DNA of 64,000 nucleotides from Micromonospora arborensis. GTDB taxonomy: Bacteria; Actinomycetota; Actinomycetes; Mycobacteriales; Micromonosporaceae. The DNA lies in assembly GCF_003205615.1 (NCBI RefSeq), contig NZ_PYBV01000030.1:141828-205827 (forward strand), read 5' to 3'. The translations under genes and the position numbers were made by a program. Below, piece after piece: positions 1-8,789 of this stretch. The notes under the pieces are model-generated. The model did not search any database, had not been told where the DNA came from, and was given only the letters and a program-made list of their open reading frames with translations. Each line of letters starts with the position of its first letter. Positions within the stretch are counted from its first letter, which is position 1.

Positions 1-1
1 A

Positions 2-18
2 GGTGACCGACGGTCACC
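2..18. repeat. Short perfect palindrome
   Basis: GGTGACCG and CGGTCACC flank a single A, giving 8-bp arms. It lies beyond the 3' end of the DUF418 gene on the minus strand and could be a small hairpin or a protein-binding site. No T-tract follows it inside the window. The function is unknown. Confidence 0.35.
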
Positions 19-64
19 GCAGGCTGCCGGCTGCCCGGGCCAGGGTTAGGACTGTCTTACTCGT

Positions 65-1264
65 CTAGGTTCGACGCCCGTAGGTCAGCCGACGAAGGAC
101 GATCTCGGCCGGCCCGGCCTGCCCGCGCTTGTCGAGCAGGCTGGCGATCAGCACGGTTGCCAGCCAGGTGCTGACCGCGATGAGGACACCGGTCACCGTG
201 GGGCTGCCGAGGCGCTGGCCCAGGGCGAGCGTGAAGGGGGCCAGGAGGAGAAGCCACGCCACCGACTGGAACAGGTATCCGGACAGGGAACGTCGGCCCA
301 GAGCGCTGAGCGCACCGACGATGGGACCGGGCCGGGTTGCCCGCAGGGCGAGCAGGCCGAAGAGCGCCGCGTAGCCCGGACCGGCGAACATGCCGCTGAC
401 ACCGTGCAGCATGAGGATCAGGCTGGCGGTCGGCTTGTCGACGTGCAGCCATCCGGCGCTCAACAGGGCGGCCGGCAGACCTCCGGCGACGGCGATGCCG
501 AGCCCCAGGGTGGCGGTCCACCTGAGCAGAGTCCGATGCCGGGCCAGTTCCTCCAGGACGCGGCGGCGGGCGGCCCACATGCCCAGCCAGGCGATGACGA
601 TGAAGGGCACGACGGTCAGCGTGTGCATCGGCCATTCGCCGAGACGATCCGCGACGGAGGCGAGGTAGTCGGACGCGGCGAGGGAGTCGACGTGGCCCGC
701 CGGTAGTGGCGCTGATCCGTCTGAACCAGCGATGGCGCTCGCCACGATGGCGCCGAGGATCAGGAACTCGGCCGCCATCAGCGCCCAGAGCACCAGGACG
801 ATCCGGTGCAGCTTGTCACCGCGGCGCAGCAGCACGACGGCCATCACGACTCCGACGATGCCGTAGGCGCCGAGGAAGTCGCCGTAGTAAAGCAGTGCGG
901 CATGTGCGAACCCGAAGGCGACGAGCCACAGGTTGCGGCGCAACAGCACCGCGCGGACCTGCCGGGGCGTGGCGCCGGCGGCGTCCTGGCGCCGGGCGAG
1001 CTGCACCAGTCCGTAGCCGAACATCACGGCGAAGACCGGGTAGCCGCGTGCGTGGACGAGCTCGAAGAGCAGGAAGTTGAGGCCGCGGTCGATGCCTGCC
1101 GGTGTGGCATCCAGACCGGGCTCGCCGGCGAAGACGACCCCGGCGACGTTGGCCAGGGCGATGATCAGCAGCATCGCTCCCCGGGTCAGATCCGGCGCGA
1201 GGGCGCGTTCGGCGCGTAGGACCGGCCCTCTCGATGTCCGCCGTGGTGCCGTGTCAACGCTCAT
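65..1264 (-). CDS. DUF418 domain membrane protein
   Basis: A 399-residue polytopic membrane protein of the DUF418 family, which in actinomycetes is often linked to stress or antibiotic-related loci but has no settled biochemical role. The C-terminal two thirds contain several hydrophobic helices, including the typical stretch with LSALGRRSLSGYLFQS and a late LLLLAPFTLALG helix. The N-terminal half carries the ARGYPVFAVMFGYGL segment common in the family. Length fits the usual 380-400 residues. The ATG at 1264 is preceded by GGGGAGG at good spacing. It is divergent from the TetR regulator starting at 1373 with about 108 bp between them, so the regulator plausibly controls it. Family assignment is firm; function is not known. 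Confidence 0.85.
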   Translation of the reverse strand: MSVDTAPRRTSRGPVLRAERALAPDLTRGAMLLIIALANVAGVVFAGEPGLDATPAGIDRGLNFLLFELVHARGYPVFAVMFGYGLVQLARRQDAAGATPRQVRAVLLRRNLWLVAFGFAHAALLYYGDFLGAYGIVGVVMAVVLLRRGDKLHRIVLVLWALMAAEFLILGAIVASAIAGSDGSAPLPAGHVDSLAASDYLASVADRLGEWPMHTLTVVPFIVIAWLGMWAARRRVLEELARHRTLLRWTATLGLGIAVAGGLPAALLSAGWLHVDKPTASLILMLHGVSGMFAGPGYAALFGLLALRATRPGPIVGALSALGRRSLSGYLFQSVAWLLLLAPFTLALGQRLGSPTVTGVLIAVSTWLATVLIASLLDKRGQAGPAEIVLRRLTYGRRT

Positions 1265-1372
1265 GGTCGTCCTCCCCGAAGCTCGCTTTAATATGTCTGA
1301 GAAAGTATCACAGGCAAACTAATGCTGTCTGTCATGATGGTGACTGTTTCCCGGTAGGCGAACGAGGGGGCC

Positions 1373-2137
1373 ATGACCAGCGAGGACTTCATTCCGGCTC
1401 GGCTGCGCAGGCTGTGGGGCAGGTCGGAGACCTCACGTCTCGGGCGGCCGGCGGGCCTCGACGTCAACCGCGTGGTCACCGCGTCCGTGGAGGTCGCCGA
1501 CCGCGACGGGCTCGGCGGGGTGACCCTTCCCAAGGTCGCCAAGAACCTCGGCGTCACCGGAATGTCGCTCTACCGGTACGTCGGATCCAAGGACGAACTG
1601 CTCGAACTGATGGCCGACGCCGCCCTGGGTGTGCCGCCGAACATCCCCACCGACGACTGGCGTCACGGGCTGCGCGGCTGGGCCTTCGCGCATCGCGCGG
1701 TGCTCCAACGTCGCCCCTGGCTGACGCGCGTGCCCACCTCCGGGCCGCCGTCGGGGCCGAACCAGATCGCCTGGATGGAGACCGGGCTGGCGGTCCTGTC
1801 CGGCACCCACCTCGACTGGGCGCACAAGATCGGAGTCCTGCAGCTGATCAGCGGCTACGTCACGCAGTCGGTGCGGCAGTACAGCGACCTCGCCGAGGGT
1901 AGGGCCGAAGGCCAGGGGCAGGCCGACGCCGAGCGCGACTACGGCCGCGCGCTGGCACGGCTCGTCGAGCCCGAGCGGTTCCCCGAGACTGCCCGGCTGT
2001 TCTCCTCGACGCTGTTCGAGGCGCCGCCGTCGGACACTCCCGATGCGGCGATCGCCGACGCGGACTTCACGCTCGGGCTGGACCTGATCCTCGACGGCGT
2101 CGCCGTCCGAGTGGGCCGGCCGGCCGAGCGGGCCTGA
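1373..2137 (+). CDS. TetR/AcrR-family transcriptional regulator
   Basis: A 254-residue one-component regulator. Residues about 22-70 form the TetR helix-turn-helix; GVTLPKVAKNLGVTGMSLYR contains the recognition helix, followed by GSKDELLELMADA. The C-terminal half matches the TetR_C domain seen in tetracycline-repressor-like proteins and would bind an unknown ligand. The ATG at 1373 follows GAGGGGG. It is divergent from the DUF418 gene and convergent with the FAD oxidase gene at 2249. The 108-bp divergent region is AT-richer than its surroundings (around 1285-1335) and should hold both promoters; I found no convincing perfect operator there. Likely autoregulatory and controlling the DUF418 gene (inference). 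Confidence 0.9.
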   Translation: MTSEDFIPARLRRLWGRSETSRLGRPAGLDVNRVVTASVEVADRDGLGGVTLPKVAKNLGVTGMSLYRYVGSKDELLELMADAALGVPPNIPTDDWRHGLRGWAFAHRAVLQRRPWLTRVPTSGPPSGPNQIAWMETGLAVLSGTHLDWAHKIGVLQLISGYVTQSVRQYSDLAEGRAEGQGQADAERDYGRALARLVEPERFPETARLFSSTLFEAPPSDTPDAAIADADFTLGLDLILDGVAVRVGRPAERA

Positions 2138-2248
2138 GTGATCGAGGTCGGGCCGCCGCGCGAGCCGAGCGCGGCCGATGCCGAGCAGCGGCCCGTCGGT
2201 GAGGTGCTGTTTCCCGACGTGCCCGCTGCCCGGCTCGGCCCTACCCGG

Positions 2249-3658
2249 TCAGGCCGGGGTGATGTTGTGGTTGACGCGGAAGGTGTTGGTCGGGTCGTAG
2301 CTGCGCTTGATCGCGGCCAGCCGCTCGTACGTCTCCGGCGGGTAGGCCGCCGCGACCCCTTCGGCGTTGGCGTCGCTGGCACCCATCAGGTTGATGAACC
2401 GCCTGCCGGTGCTCCACGGCTGGAGGGCCTGGATCAGGTGGGTCAGGTAATCCTGGAACGCCGCGGCCTGGTCGGGGCCACCGATCGCGACGGCGTAGAA
2501 GGTGAAGGCGGCGTCTCGCAGGTCGATCGCGTTCGTTGGCTCCGGTCGGCGGTCGAAGGCCCCACCGAGGTGCCGGATCTCCAGCACGGTCAGCGGGCTG
2601 CCCGTGCCCGGGCCGGCCTCGGCGATGATCGTGTCGACCAGTTCCGGGGTGAACTCCCGTAGCAGAGCCGAGCGGTCCACGAACGGGATCGGGGTCGGCG
2701 GGTCGGCATGGATCGAGCCGACCGCCGTGTACGGCATTTCGGTCACCGAGTCGATCAGGGTCGGGGCGACCGCGCGCAGTGGGGCGATCAGCCGCTCGCC
2801 CTCCTCCGCCGTGCCGAGGTAGGCGATCCGTACGTGCGCCACCAGCCGGCCGCGTAGTGGCTCGGGCACCTCGGGAACCGGTGGCAACTGCAGCAACGCA
2901 ACCGACGAGGTCAGCTCGTCCGGCACGCCGGCGGTCCACCGTCCCCACGCCTTCAGCACCTCGGCCGCCTGCTCACCCGGGAAGAAGAGGCCGCCGCCGT
3001 AGATCTGGCTGACCGGGAAGAGGGCGAATTCCAGTGCGGTGACCACGCCGAAGTTGCCCTTGCCGCCCCGCAGCGCCCAGAACAGCTCCGGCTCGTTGGT
3101 CGCGGTCACCGTGCGCAGCTCGCCGTCCGCGGTGACGAGCTCGATCAGGTGGACGTGGTCGGCGGCGAAGCCGAAGGTGCGGCCGATCGGGCTCAACCCG
3201 CCGCCGAGCGTGTAGCTGACCGCGCCGACTGTCGGAGCCGCTCCGTTGAGCGGCGCCAGCCCGTGCTTGGCCGCCGCGTCGACGACCTGCTGCCACCGTA
3301 CGCCGGCCTCGATCCGGGCGGTGCGTGCCTCGGCGTCGATGTCTACCGCGTCCATCCGCCGGGTGGTGATCAGGAGCGCGCCGGCCGAGGGGAGCGCGGA
3401 GTGACCGGTGGCGAGCACCGCGACCGGTAGGCCCTGCTCGGCGGCGAAGCGGACAGCGGCTTGCACGTCGGCGGCGTTGACGGCGCCGACCACGATCGCC
3501 GGTTGCTGCGGGATGGCGAGGTTGTACGACGCGCACTCGACGTCGTACCCCTCGTTACCGGGGAGTAGTACCGGTCCGACCGTTTGGGCGGCGAGCCGTG
3601 CTGCGACATCCTCCGTGATCGGAGCGCCGTTGTGGGTCGGATGGTGAATGGGGTGCAT
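2249..3658 (-). CDS. FAD-binding oxidoreductase with BBE domain
   Basis: A 469-residue PCMH-fold flavoprotein of the berberine-bridge-enzyme type, which oxidises small hydroxylated substrates or sugars. The FAD_binding_4 domain covers roughly residues 30-200: ATGHSA supplies the His used for covalent 8-alpha-histidyl FAD attachment and LGGGLSPIGRTFG is the glycine-rich loop. The second covalent Cys of bicovalent members is absent (PTVG in its place). The C-terminal BBE motif reads YDPTNTFRVNHNI. The ATG at 3658 follows GGAAGG; an in-frame ATG at 3703 has no ribosome site and would add 15 residues. No export signal is evident. It stands alone, convergent with the TetR gene. Substrate unknown. 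Confidence 0.85.
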   Translation of the reverse strand: MHPIHHPTHNGAPITEDVAARLAAQTVGPVLLPGNEGYDVECASYNLAIPQQPAIVVGAVNAADVQAAVRFAAEQGLPVAVLATGHSALPSAGALLITTRRMDAVDIDAEARTARIEAGVRWQQVVDAAAKHGLAPLNGAAPTVGAVSYTLGGGLSPIGRTFGFAADHVHLIELVTADGELRTVTATNEPELFWALRGGKGNFGVVTALEFALFPVSQIYGGGLFFPGEQAAEVLKAWGRWTAGVPDELTSSVALLQLPPVPEVPEPLRGRLVAHVRIAYLGTAEEGERLIAPLRAVAPTLIDSVTEMPYTAVGSIHADPPTPIPFVDRSALLREFTPELVDTIIAEAGPGTGSPLTVLEIRHLGGAFDRRPEPTNAIDLRDAAFTFYAVAIGGPDQAAAFQDYLTHLIQALQPWSTGRRFINLMGASDANAEGVAAAYPPETYERLAAIKRSYDPTNTFRVNHNITPA

Positions 3659-3944
3659 CGAGCTTTGCCTTCCGCAGGGACGTGTGACCGTATCCGGAGG
3701 CAATGGTGCGCCGATTAGTGTGGAAATTCGGGTTGTATGAGAGTTGTTTCACGCTGCCGGCAGCCGCATCGACCACATATCGAGACAGGGGGCGGCCGGT
3801 GGTGACGCCACTTTCGGCGACGACCTGGTCACCTGTCGACCGCCCTGACCATCCGATGGGGACCCCTGCGTTGACCAGCGATTTTCGATGAATCGATCGC
3901 ATTCGCCCGGCGGTGGATATCTGCCAAAGGAAATGGTGGATCGA

Positions 3945-5015
3945 TCAGGTTCCACCGCGCAGCAGCGGCAGAAGCTGCTCGCCCTGGCGCTGGATTTCCG
4001 GCAGGTAGGGCGTGTCGGAGAGCACGAAGTGGTTGATGCCGATGCCCTCGTATTTGCGCAGCGATCTCGCCACGTCCTCGGCCGAACCGACCAACCAGGT
4101 CGTGCCGGCCCCGCCGCCGCCGAACCTGCCGGGTGCGGTGTAGAGGTTGTCGTCGAGCACGTCTCCGCGTGCGGTGAGGTCGAGCAGCCGCCGCTGGCCG
4201 ACGGCAGCCTGCCAGTGCGGGTTGCGTTCGATGCCGCCGGTACGGTGCGCCAGCTGGGCGACCTTCGCCTCGGCGTCGGCCCACGCCTGGTCGGTGGTGT
4301 CCCTGACCAGGGTGGTGACCCGTAACCCGAACTCCAACGGGGCATGCTCGCGCCCCAGCTTCTCGCTGAGTTGCCTCAGCCGCTCGATCCGCTCGGCCAC
4401 GTCGTCGAGTGGCTCGCCCCAGAAGAGTTGGACGTCGGCCTCGGTGGCTGCCACCTCCTCGGCGGCGGCCGAGGCGCCGCCGAAGTACAGCGGCGGGTGT
4501 TTCCGCTCGCCGCGGACGACCGGTCGGGCCGCCAGGGTGGAGTCGGTGACGCTGAAGTGCTCGCCACGGTAGGTGACGGTGTCGTCGGTCCACAACCTGC
4601 GAACGATCTGGAGGAACTCTCTGGTCCGGGCGTAGCGGGCGGCCTGGTCGCCGTCGGTGTCGCCGTACGCCGCCAGGTTGTCCTTGCCGGACACGATGTT
4701 GACGAGCACCCGCCCCCCGCTGAGGTGGTCCAACGTCGCGGCGGCGGAGGCGAAGTTGGCCGGACGCCAGTAGCCGGGCCGGATCGCGATCAGCGGTTGG
4801 AATGTTGTCGTGCGGGCGGCCAGCGCGGTGGCGACAGTGAAGGTGTCGGGGCGTCCCCAGCCGGTGCCGATGAGCGCGCCGGACCACCCGTGCCGCTCCA
4901 CCGCCTGGGCGTGACCGGTGAGGGTGTCGAGACTGTTGTGGTGCTGGACGACGTCGTCGCCGCGGTGACCAGGTTCGACCTGGTTGGGGATGTACCAGAG
5001 ATACTCGGAACTCAT
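3945..5015 (-). CDS. SsuD-like FMNH2-dependent alkanesulfonate monooxygenase (LLM family)
   Basis: A 356-residue bacterial-luciferase-like monooxygenase closest in look to SsuD, which uses FMNH2 and O2 to release sulfite from alkanesulfonates. Supporting stretches are YLWYIPNQVEPGHRGD at the N terminus, LIAIRPGYWRPANFASAAAT and DHLSGGRVLVNIVSGKD, which shapes the flavin pocket in this family. The ATG at 5015 was chosen because it begins at the family N terminus. An in-frame ATG at 5090 forms an ATGA overlap with the upstream reductase gene and would add a Pro-rich 25-residue extension, so the coupled start is a real alternative. It is the last gene of the eight-gene sulfur operon and should be fed FMNH2 by the adjacent SsuE-like protein. 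Confidence 0.85.
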   Translation of the reverse strand: MSSEYLWYIPNQVEPGHRGDDVVQHHNSLDTLTGHAQAVERHGWSGALIGTGWGRPDTFTVATALAARTTTFQPLIAIRPGYWRPANFASAAATLDHLSGGRVLVNIVSGKDNLAAYGDTDGDQAARYARTREFLQIVRRLWTDDTVTYRGEHFSVTDSTLAARPVVRGERKHPPLYFGGASAAAEEVAATEADVQLFWGEPLDDVAERIERLRQLSEKLGREHAPLEFGLRVTTLVRDTTDQAWADAEAKVAQLAHRTGGIERNPHWQAAVGQRRLLDLTARGDVLDDNLYTAPGRFGGGGAGTTWLVGSAEDVARSLRKYEGIGINHFVLSDTPYLPEIQRQGEQLLPLLRGGT

Positions 5016-5086
5016 CAGAGGCTCTTTCTGTTCGGTCGGGGGAGCCGGTGTGGTGGCGGCACCCGCCGGTCGCGGAGGCTGGCCGG

Positions 5087-5638
5087 TCATGCCCGTGCGG
5101 TCGGGTGGAACGCGAGAGCGTGGGCATGCTCGTCGGCCCAGTGCGCGGCGACCTCGTCCGTCCGCGCCAACTGCGACTCCCGCACGGCGAGCGGCGGGGC
5201 CGGGACCCGCGCGCCCAGTTCGACAAGGACGTCGCGCAGGGCCGCCGCCGCCGCGTCCGCGTGCGTCGGCGAGGCGGCCACGGCGACCGGTACGGCGGTG
5301 ACGCCGGCCAACTGTCGATGGTCGAACTGGTCGAGGAAGACCTTCAGGAGCCCGGTGTAGCTGCCCTTGTAGGCCGGAGTCGCGACAACGAGCAGCCGAG
5401 CCGACCGCACCGTCTCGAACGGATCGGGACCGTCCGTGGCCCCGTACGCCGGTGCCGGCCCGAAGGACACCCCGACGATCTCCGCCAGCTCCAACACCTG
5501 GGCGCTGCCGGGCGGCTCGCCGGTCCGGCCGAGCAACGCCCTGGCCACGGCCTCGGCGACCGCGCGGGTACGCGATCCGGCGCGTGGGTTCCCGACCAGC
5601 ACGACCACGTCGGCGTGCGCCAACCGTCCGCCGGTCAC
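5087..5638 (-). CDS. SsuE-like NAD(P)H-dependent FMN reductase
   Basis: A 183-residue flavodoxin-fold reductase that would supply FMNH2 to the neighbouring monooxygenases. The phosphate-binding loop is VVLVGNPRAGSRTRAVAEA near the N terminus. The flavin ring-binding segment is VVATPAYKGSYTGLLKVFLD, a close match to SsuE/MsuE proteins. The GTG start at 5638 overlaps the stop of the aldo/keto reductase gene as GTGA, and its own stop overlaps a possible ATG at 5090, so translation is probably coupled across three genes. Length is normal for the family. Confidence 0.87.
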   Translation of the reverse strand: MTGGRLAHADVVVLVGNPRAGSRTRAVAEAVARALLGRTGEPPGSAQVLELAEIVGVSFGPAPAYGATDGPDPFETVRSARLLVVATPAYKGSYTGLLKVFLDQFDHRQLAGVTAVPVAVAASPTHADAAAAALRDVLVELGARVPAPPLAVRESQLARTDEVAAHWADEHAHALAFHPTARA

Positions 5639-6699
5639 TGAACCACCTCGGCGAGGTGTGGTGACGGCGCACCTCGACGCCGGCCCGCCGGGTCGGCCAG
5701 CGACGGCGGCTGGTATCCGGCGTCGGCGGGGTTCAGCGTGGTGCCGGGCGCAACGATGGCGTCGATGCGGTCCAGCACGTCCCGGGACAGCGTCACCTTG
5801 GCGGCGCCGAGCTGTGACTCCAGGTGGGCCATCGTGCGCGGCCCGATGATCGCCGACGTGACGGCCGGGTGCTCCAGGACGAACGCGATGGCCAGGTGGA
5901 TCAGCGACAGCCCGGCCTCGTCGGCGAGGGCGGCCAGCTTGTCGACGGCAGCGAGTTTGGCGGTGTTGGCGGGTCGCGTCGGGTCGAACCGGGCGGGGAG
6001 CCGGTCGGCCCGGCGGGAGATCGGGGCGTCGAGCCCGGCGTGGTAGCGCCCGGAGAGCCAACCTCCGGCCAGTGGGCTCCACGGGATCACCGCCAGCCCG
6101 TAGCGCTGCGCCACGGGCAGCACCTCGCGTTCGATCTCGCGGGCCAGGATCGAGTACGGCGGTTGCTCGCTGACCACCCGCTCCCGGCCGCGCCGCTGTG
6201 CGAGCCACTGGCCCTCCACGATGGCCGACGGCTCGAACGTGGAGGTGCCGATGTAGCGGATCTTGCCCTGACGCACCAGGTCGGTGAGCGCGCCCAGGGT
6301 CTCGTCGAAGTCGGTGTCCGGCTCCGGCCGGTGCGCCTGGTACAGGTCGATCCAGTCGGTGCCGAGCCGGCGCAGGCTGTTCTCCACCGCCCGGACGATC
6401 CAGCGGCGGGAGTTGCCCCGGTGCTGCGGGTTGTCGCCCACCTGGCCGTGGAACTTGGTGGCGAGGAAGACGTCGTCCCGACGCCCGCCGGCGAGGGCCT
6501 TGCCGACGATCTCCTCCGACTCGCCATGTGAGTAGACGTCGGCGGTGTCGATGGCGTTGATGCCGCTGTCAAGCGCCCGGTGGATGATCCGGATGCCGTC
6601 CTCGTGGTCGGGGTTGCCCCGTTGGCCGAAGTTCATCGCACCCAGCGTCAGCGAGCTGATCCGTACGCCGGTGCGCCCGAAGGGTCGTTGCTCGACCAT
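5635..6699 (-). CDS. Aldo/keto reductase
   Basis: A 354-residue TIM-barrel NADPH-dependent aldo/keto reductase. The N terminus FGRTGVRISSLTLGAMNFG and INAIDTADVYSHGESEEIVG carry the family signature, with catalytic Asp and Tyr in DTADVY. The catalytic Lys is in TKFHGQ and the catalytic His in YQAHRPE. ATG 6699 has GAGAGGA upstream, whereas the longer in-frame extension upstream has no support. It lies between the NtaA-like monooxygenase (19-bp gap) and the FMN reductase (4-bp overlap). Its place in the sulfur operon suggests it reduces the aldehyde or ketone left after C-S bond cleavage, but that is inference. Confidence 0.87.
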   Translation of the reverse strand: MVEQRPFGRTGVRISSLTLGAMNFGQRGNPDHEDGIRIIHRALDSGINAIDTADVYSHGESEEIVGKALAGGRRDDVFLATKFHGQVGDNPQHRGNSRRWIVRAVENSLRRLGTDWIDLYQAHRPEPDTDFDETLGALTDLVRQGKIRYIGTSTFEPSAIVEGQWLAQRRGRERVVSEQPPYSILAREIEREVLPVAQRYGLAVIPWSPLAGGWLSGRYHAGLDAPISRRADRLPARFDPTRPANTAKLAAVDKLAALADEAGLSLIHLAIAFVLEHPAVTSAIIGPRTMAHLESQLGAAKVTLSRDVLDRIDAIVAPGTTLNPADAGYQPPSLADPAGRRRGAPSPHLAEVVQ

Positions 6700-6718
6700 G
6701 GTTCGTCCTCTCAGGTGG

Positions 6719-8050
6719 TCAGTGGGAAGCGGCGGCGAGCCGCCGCGCGGACTGGTTGACCGGGCGGGGCAGCCCGTAGTGGTCGCGCAGGGTGGTCCCG
6801 GTGTACTCGGTGCGGAAGAGACCCCGGCGTTGGAGGATCGGCACGACGTGGTCGACGAACGTCTCCAGCCCGGACGGCAGGACCGGTGGCATGATGTTGA
6901 AGCCGTCGGCGGCACCGCTGCGGTACCACTCCTCGATGGCGTCGGCGACCTGCTCCGGCGTACCGGCGAAGGTCCGGTGCCCGCGTCCGCCACCGAGCCG
7001 GCCGATGAGCTGGCGTACGGTCAGCCGTTCCCGCCGGGCCAGGGTGACGATCAGCGTGTACCTGCTCTTGGCGCCCTCGATCTCGTCCTCGCTGGGCAGG
7101 TCGGCGGGCAGTTCCCGGTCCAGGTCGAGGTCTTCCGGGGCGACCCGCAGCGTGGTGGCGAGCTGAGCCCGGGCGTACTCCGGTTTGATCAGCCGATCCA
7201 GCTCTTCCTCCAGCTTGCGGGCCTCCGCCTCGGTGGCGCCGACCGCCGGCACGATGCCGGGCAGGATCTTGACGCTGTCCGGGTCGCGGCCGAACTGCGC
7301 GGCACGCCGCTTGAGGTCGCGGTAGAACGCCTGCGCCTCGGCGAGCGTCTGCTGCGCGGTGAAGACGGCCTCGGCGTACCGGGCGGCCAACTCCTTGCCG
7401 TCGTCGGACGATCCGGCCTGCACCAGCAGCGGGTAGCCCTGCGGCGAGCGGGGGACGTTGAGTGGGCCGGCCACCCGGAAGTGCCGTCCGACGTGGCGGG
7501 GCGGGTAGATCAGGTCGTCGTCGCCCCACCGGCCGGCGTCCTTGTCGCCGAGTGGCGCTTCGTCGTCCCAGCTGTCCCAGAGCTTCAGCGAGACCTCCAG
7601 GAACTCGGCGGCTCGCTCGTACCGGTCCCGGTGGGCGGGCAACTCGTCCAGGTTGAAGTTCCGGGCCGCATCCACGCCGGCCGTGGTGACGATGTTCCAG
7701 CCGGCCCGGCCGCCGCTGACGTGGTCCAGCGACGCGAACCGGCGGGCCAGGTTGAACGGCTCGTTGTACGTCGTCGAGGCGGTCGCGATGAGCCCGATGT
7801 GATTGGTCGCGCCGGCCAGGGCGGTGAGCAGCACTGTCGGTTCGAGTGTGCCGGCCGGCCGTCGGCCGATGCTGTTCCAGAGGACCGGGCTGTCGGCGAG
7901 GAAGAGCGAGTCGAGCTTGCCCCGCTCGGCGATGCGGGCCAGGCGCGTGAAGTGCTCGACGTCGGTCTGCGCGAACGGGTCGCTCTCCGGCAGCCGCCAG
8001 GCCGCCTCGTGGTGGCCGACGCCCATCAGGAACGCGTTGAGGTGCAACAT
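6719..8050 (-). CDS. NtaA/SnaA/DszA-type flavin-dependent monooxygenase
   Basis: A 443-residue luciferase-like monooxygenase of the NtaA/SnaA/SoxA(DszA) subgroup, which includes nitrilotriacetate, dibenzothiophene-sulfone and dimethylsulfide monooxygenases. Family marks are GHHEAAWR near the N terminus, FLADSPVL, TASTTYNEPFNLARRFASLD, SGGRAGWNIVTT and GSSDDGKELAARYAEAVF. The ATG at 8050 lies 1 nt past the stop of the ABC ATPase gene, so it is translationally coupled. It needs reduced flavin from the flavin reductase or the SsuE-like protein of the same operon. The context argues for an organosulfur substrate different from that of the SsuD-like enzyme; the actual substrate cannot be read from sequence. 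Confidence 0.87.
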   Translation of the reverse strand: MLHLNAFLMGVGHHEAAWRLPESDPFAQTDVEHFTRLARIAERGKLDSLFLADSPVLWNSIGRRPAGTLEPTVLLTALAGATNHIGLIATASTTYNEPFNLARRFASLDHVSGGRAGWNIVTTAGVDAARNFNLDELPAHRDRYERAAEFLEVSLKLWDSWDDEAPLGDKDAGRWGDDDLIYPPRHVGRHFRVAGPLNVPRSPQGYPLLVQAGSSDDGKELAARYAEAVFTAQQTLAEAQAFYRDLKRRAAQFGRDPDSVKILPGIVPAVGATEAEARKLEEELDRLIKPEYARAQLATTLRVAPEDLDLDRELPADLPSEDEIEGAKSRYTLIVTLARRERLTVRQLIGRLGGGRGHRTFAGTPEQVADAIEEWYRSGAADGFNIMPPVLPSGLETFVDHVVPILQRRGLFRTEYTGTTLRDHYGLPRPVNQSARRLAAASH

Positions 8051-8051
8051 G

Positions 8052-8789
8052 TCATGCCTCCGTCGGGTCGACGCCGAGCGCGCGCAGCAGGGTTTCCCGG
8101 TACGCGAGGAATTGCGACTGCCGGTGTGAGCGCGGCGCCGGCAGGTCGATGGCGACGTCGACCGCGATGCGGCCGGCGTCGAGGAGCAGTACCCGGTCGG
8201 CCAGCGTGATCGCCTCGTCGACGTCGTGGGTGACGAGGAGGACTGTCGGCCGGTGCCGGGCGCACAGTTCACGCAGCAGGCCGTGCATGCGGAGTCGGGT
8301 CAGCGCGTCCAGCGCACCGAACGGCTCGTCGGCGAGCAGCAGTTCCGGCTCGGACACCAGCGCCCGGGCCAGCGCCACCCGTTGCTGCTCGCCGCCGGAC
8401 AGCTCGTTCGGCCAGGCCCGTTCCCGGCCCGCCAGGCCGACCTCGGCGAGCGCCGCGAGGCCGCGCTGGGGGGCGTCCGGCCCGCGCAGGCCGAGGAGGA
8501 CGTTGTCCAGCACGCGCTGCCAGGGCAGCAGCCGGGCGTCCTGGAAGACGACCGACGAGTTCTCCGGCACGTCGACCAGGCCGGAGCCCTGGACGTCGCC
8601 GTCCAGGCCGGCGAGCGCGCGCAGCAGGGTGCTCTTGCCCGAGCCACTGCGGCCCAGCAGCGCCACGAACTCGCCCGCGCCGATCTCCAGGTCGAAGCCG
8701 TCCAGAACGGCCCGTTCGCCGAAGCGGCGCAGCAACCCCTGGACACGGACGGTACGGGTGGCGGTCAGTCCGCCATGGTGCGTCGCCAC
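8052..8789 (-). CDS. SsuB/TauB-like ABC transporter ATP-binding protein
   Basis: A 245-residue ABC ATPase. Walker A is LGRSGSGKST, the Q-loop is VVFQDARLLPW, the signature is LSGGEQQRVALARAL, Walker B is LLLADEPFGALD and the switch is VTHDVDEA. The VFQ(D/E)xRLLPW form is typical of nitrate/sulfonate/taurine importers. The GTG at 8789 was chosen for its strong GAGGAGGG site; it overlaps the end of the permease gene by 25 bp. The stop is 1 nt before the NtaA-like start. It energises import of the substrate captured by the lipoprotein encoded two genes upstream. Confidence 0.92.
   Translation of the reverse strand: MATHHGGLTATRTVRVQGLLRRFGERAVLDGFDLEIGAGEFVALLGRSGSGKSTLLRALAGLDGDVQGSGLVDVPENSSVVFQDARLLPWQRVLDNVLLGLRGPDAPQRGLAALAEVGLAGRERAWPNELSGGEQQRVALARALVSEPELLLADEPFGALDALTRLRMHGLLRELCARHRPTVLLVTHDVDEAITLADRVLLLDAGRIAVDVAIDLPAPRSHRQSQFLAYRETLLRALGVDPTEA

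Noticed and set aside
5039..5672. N-terminal extension of the SsuD-like protein up to 575 residues
   Set aside because: The extension is Arg-rich shadow sequence of the overlapping reductase gene; only starts at 5090 or 5015 are plausible.
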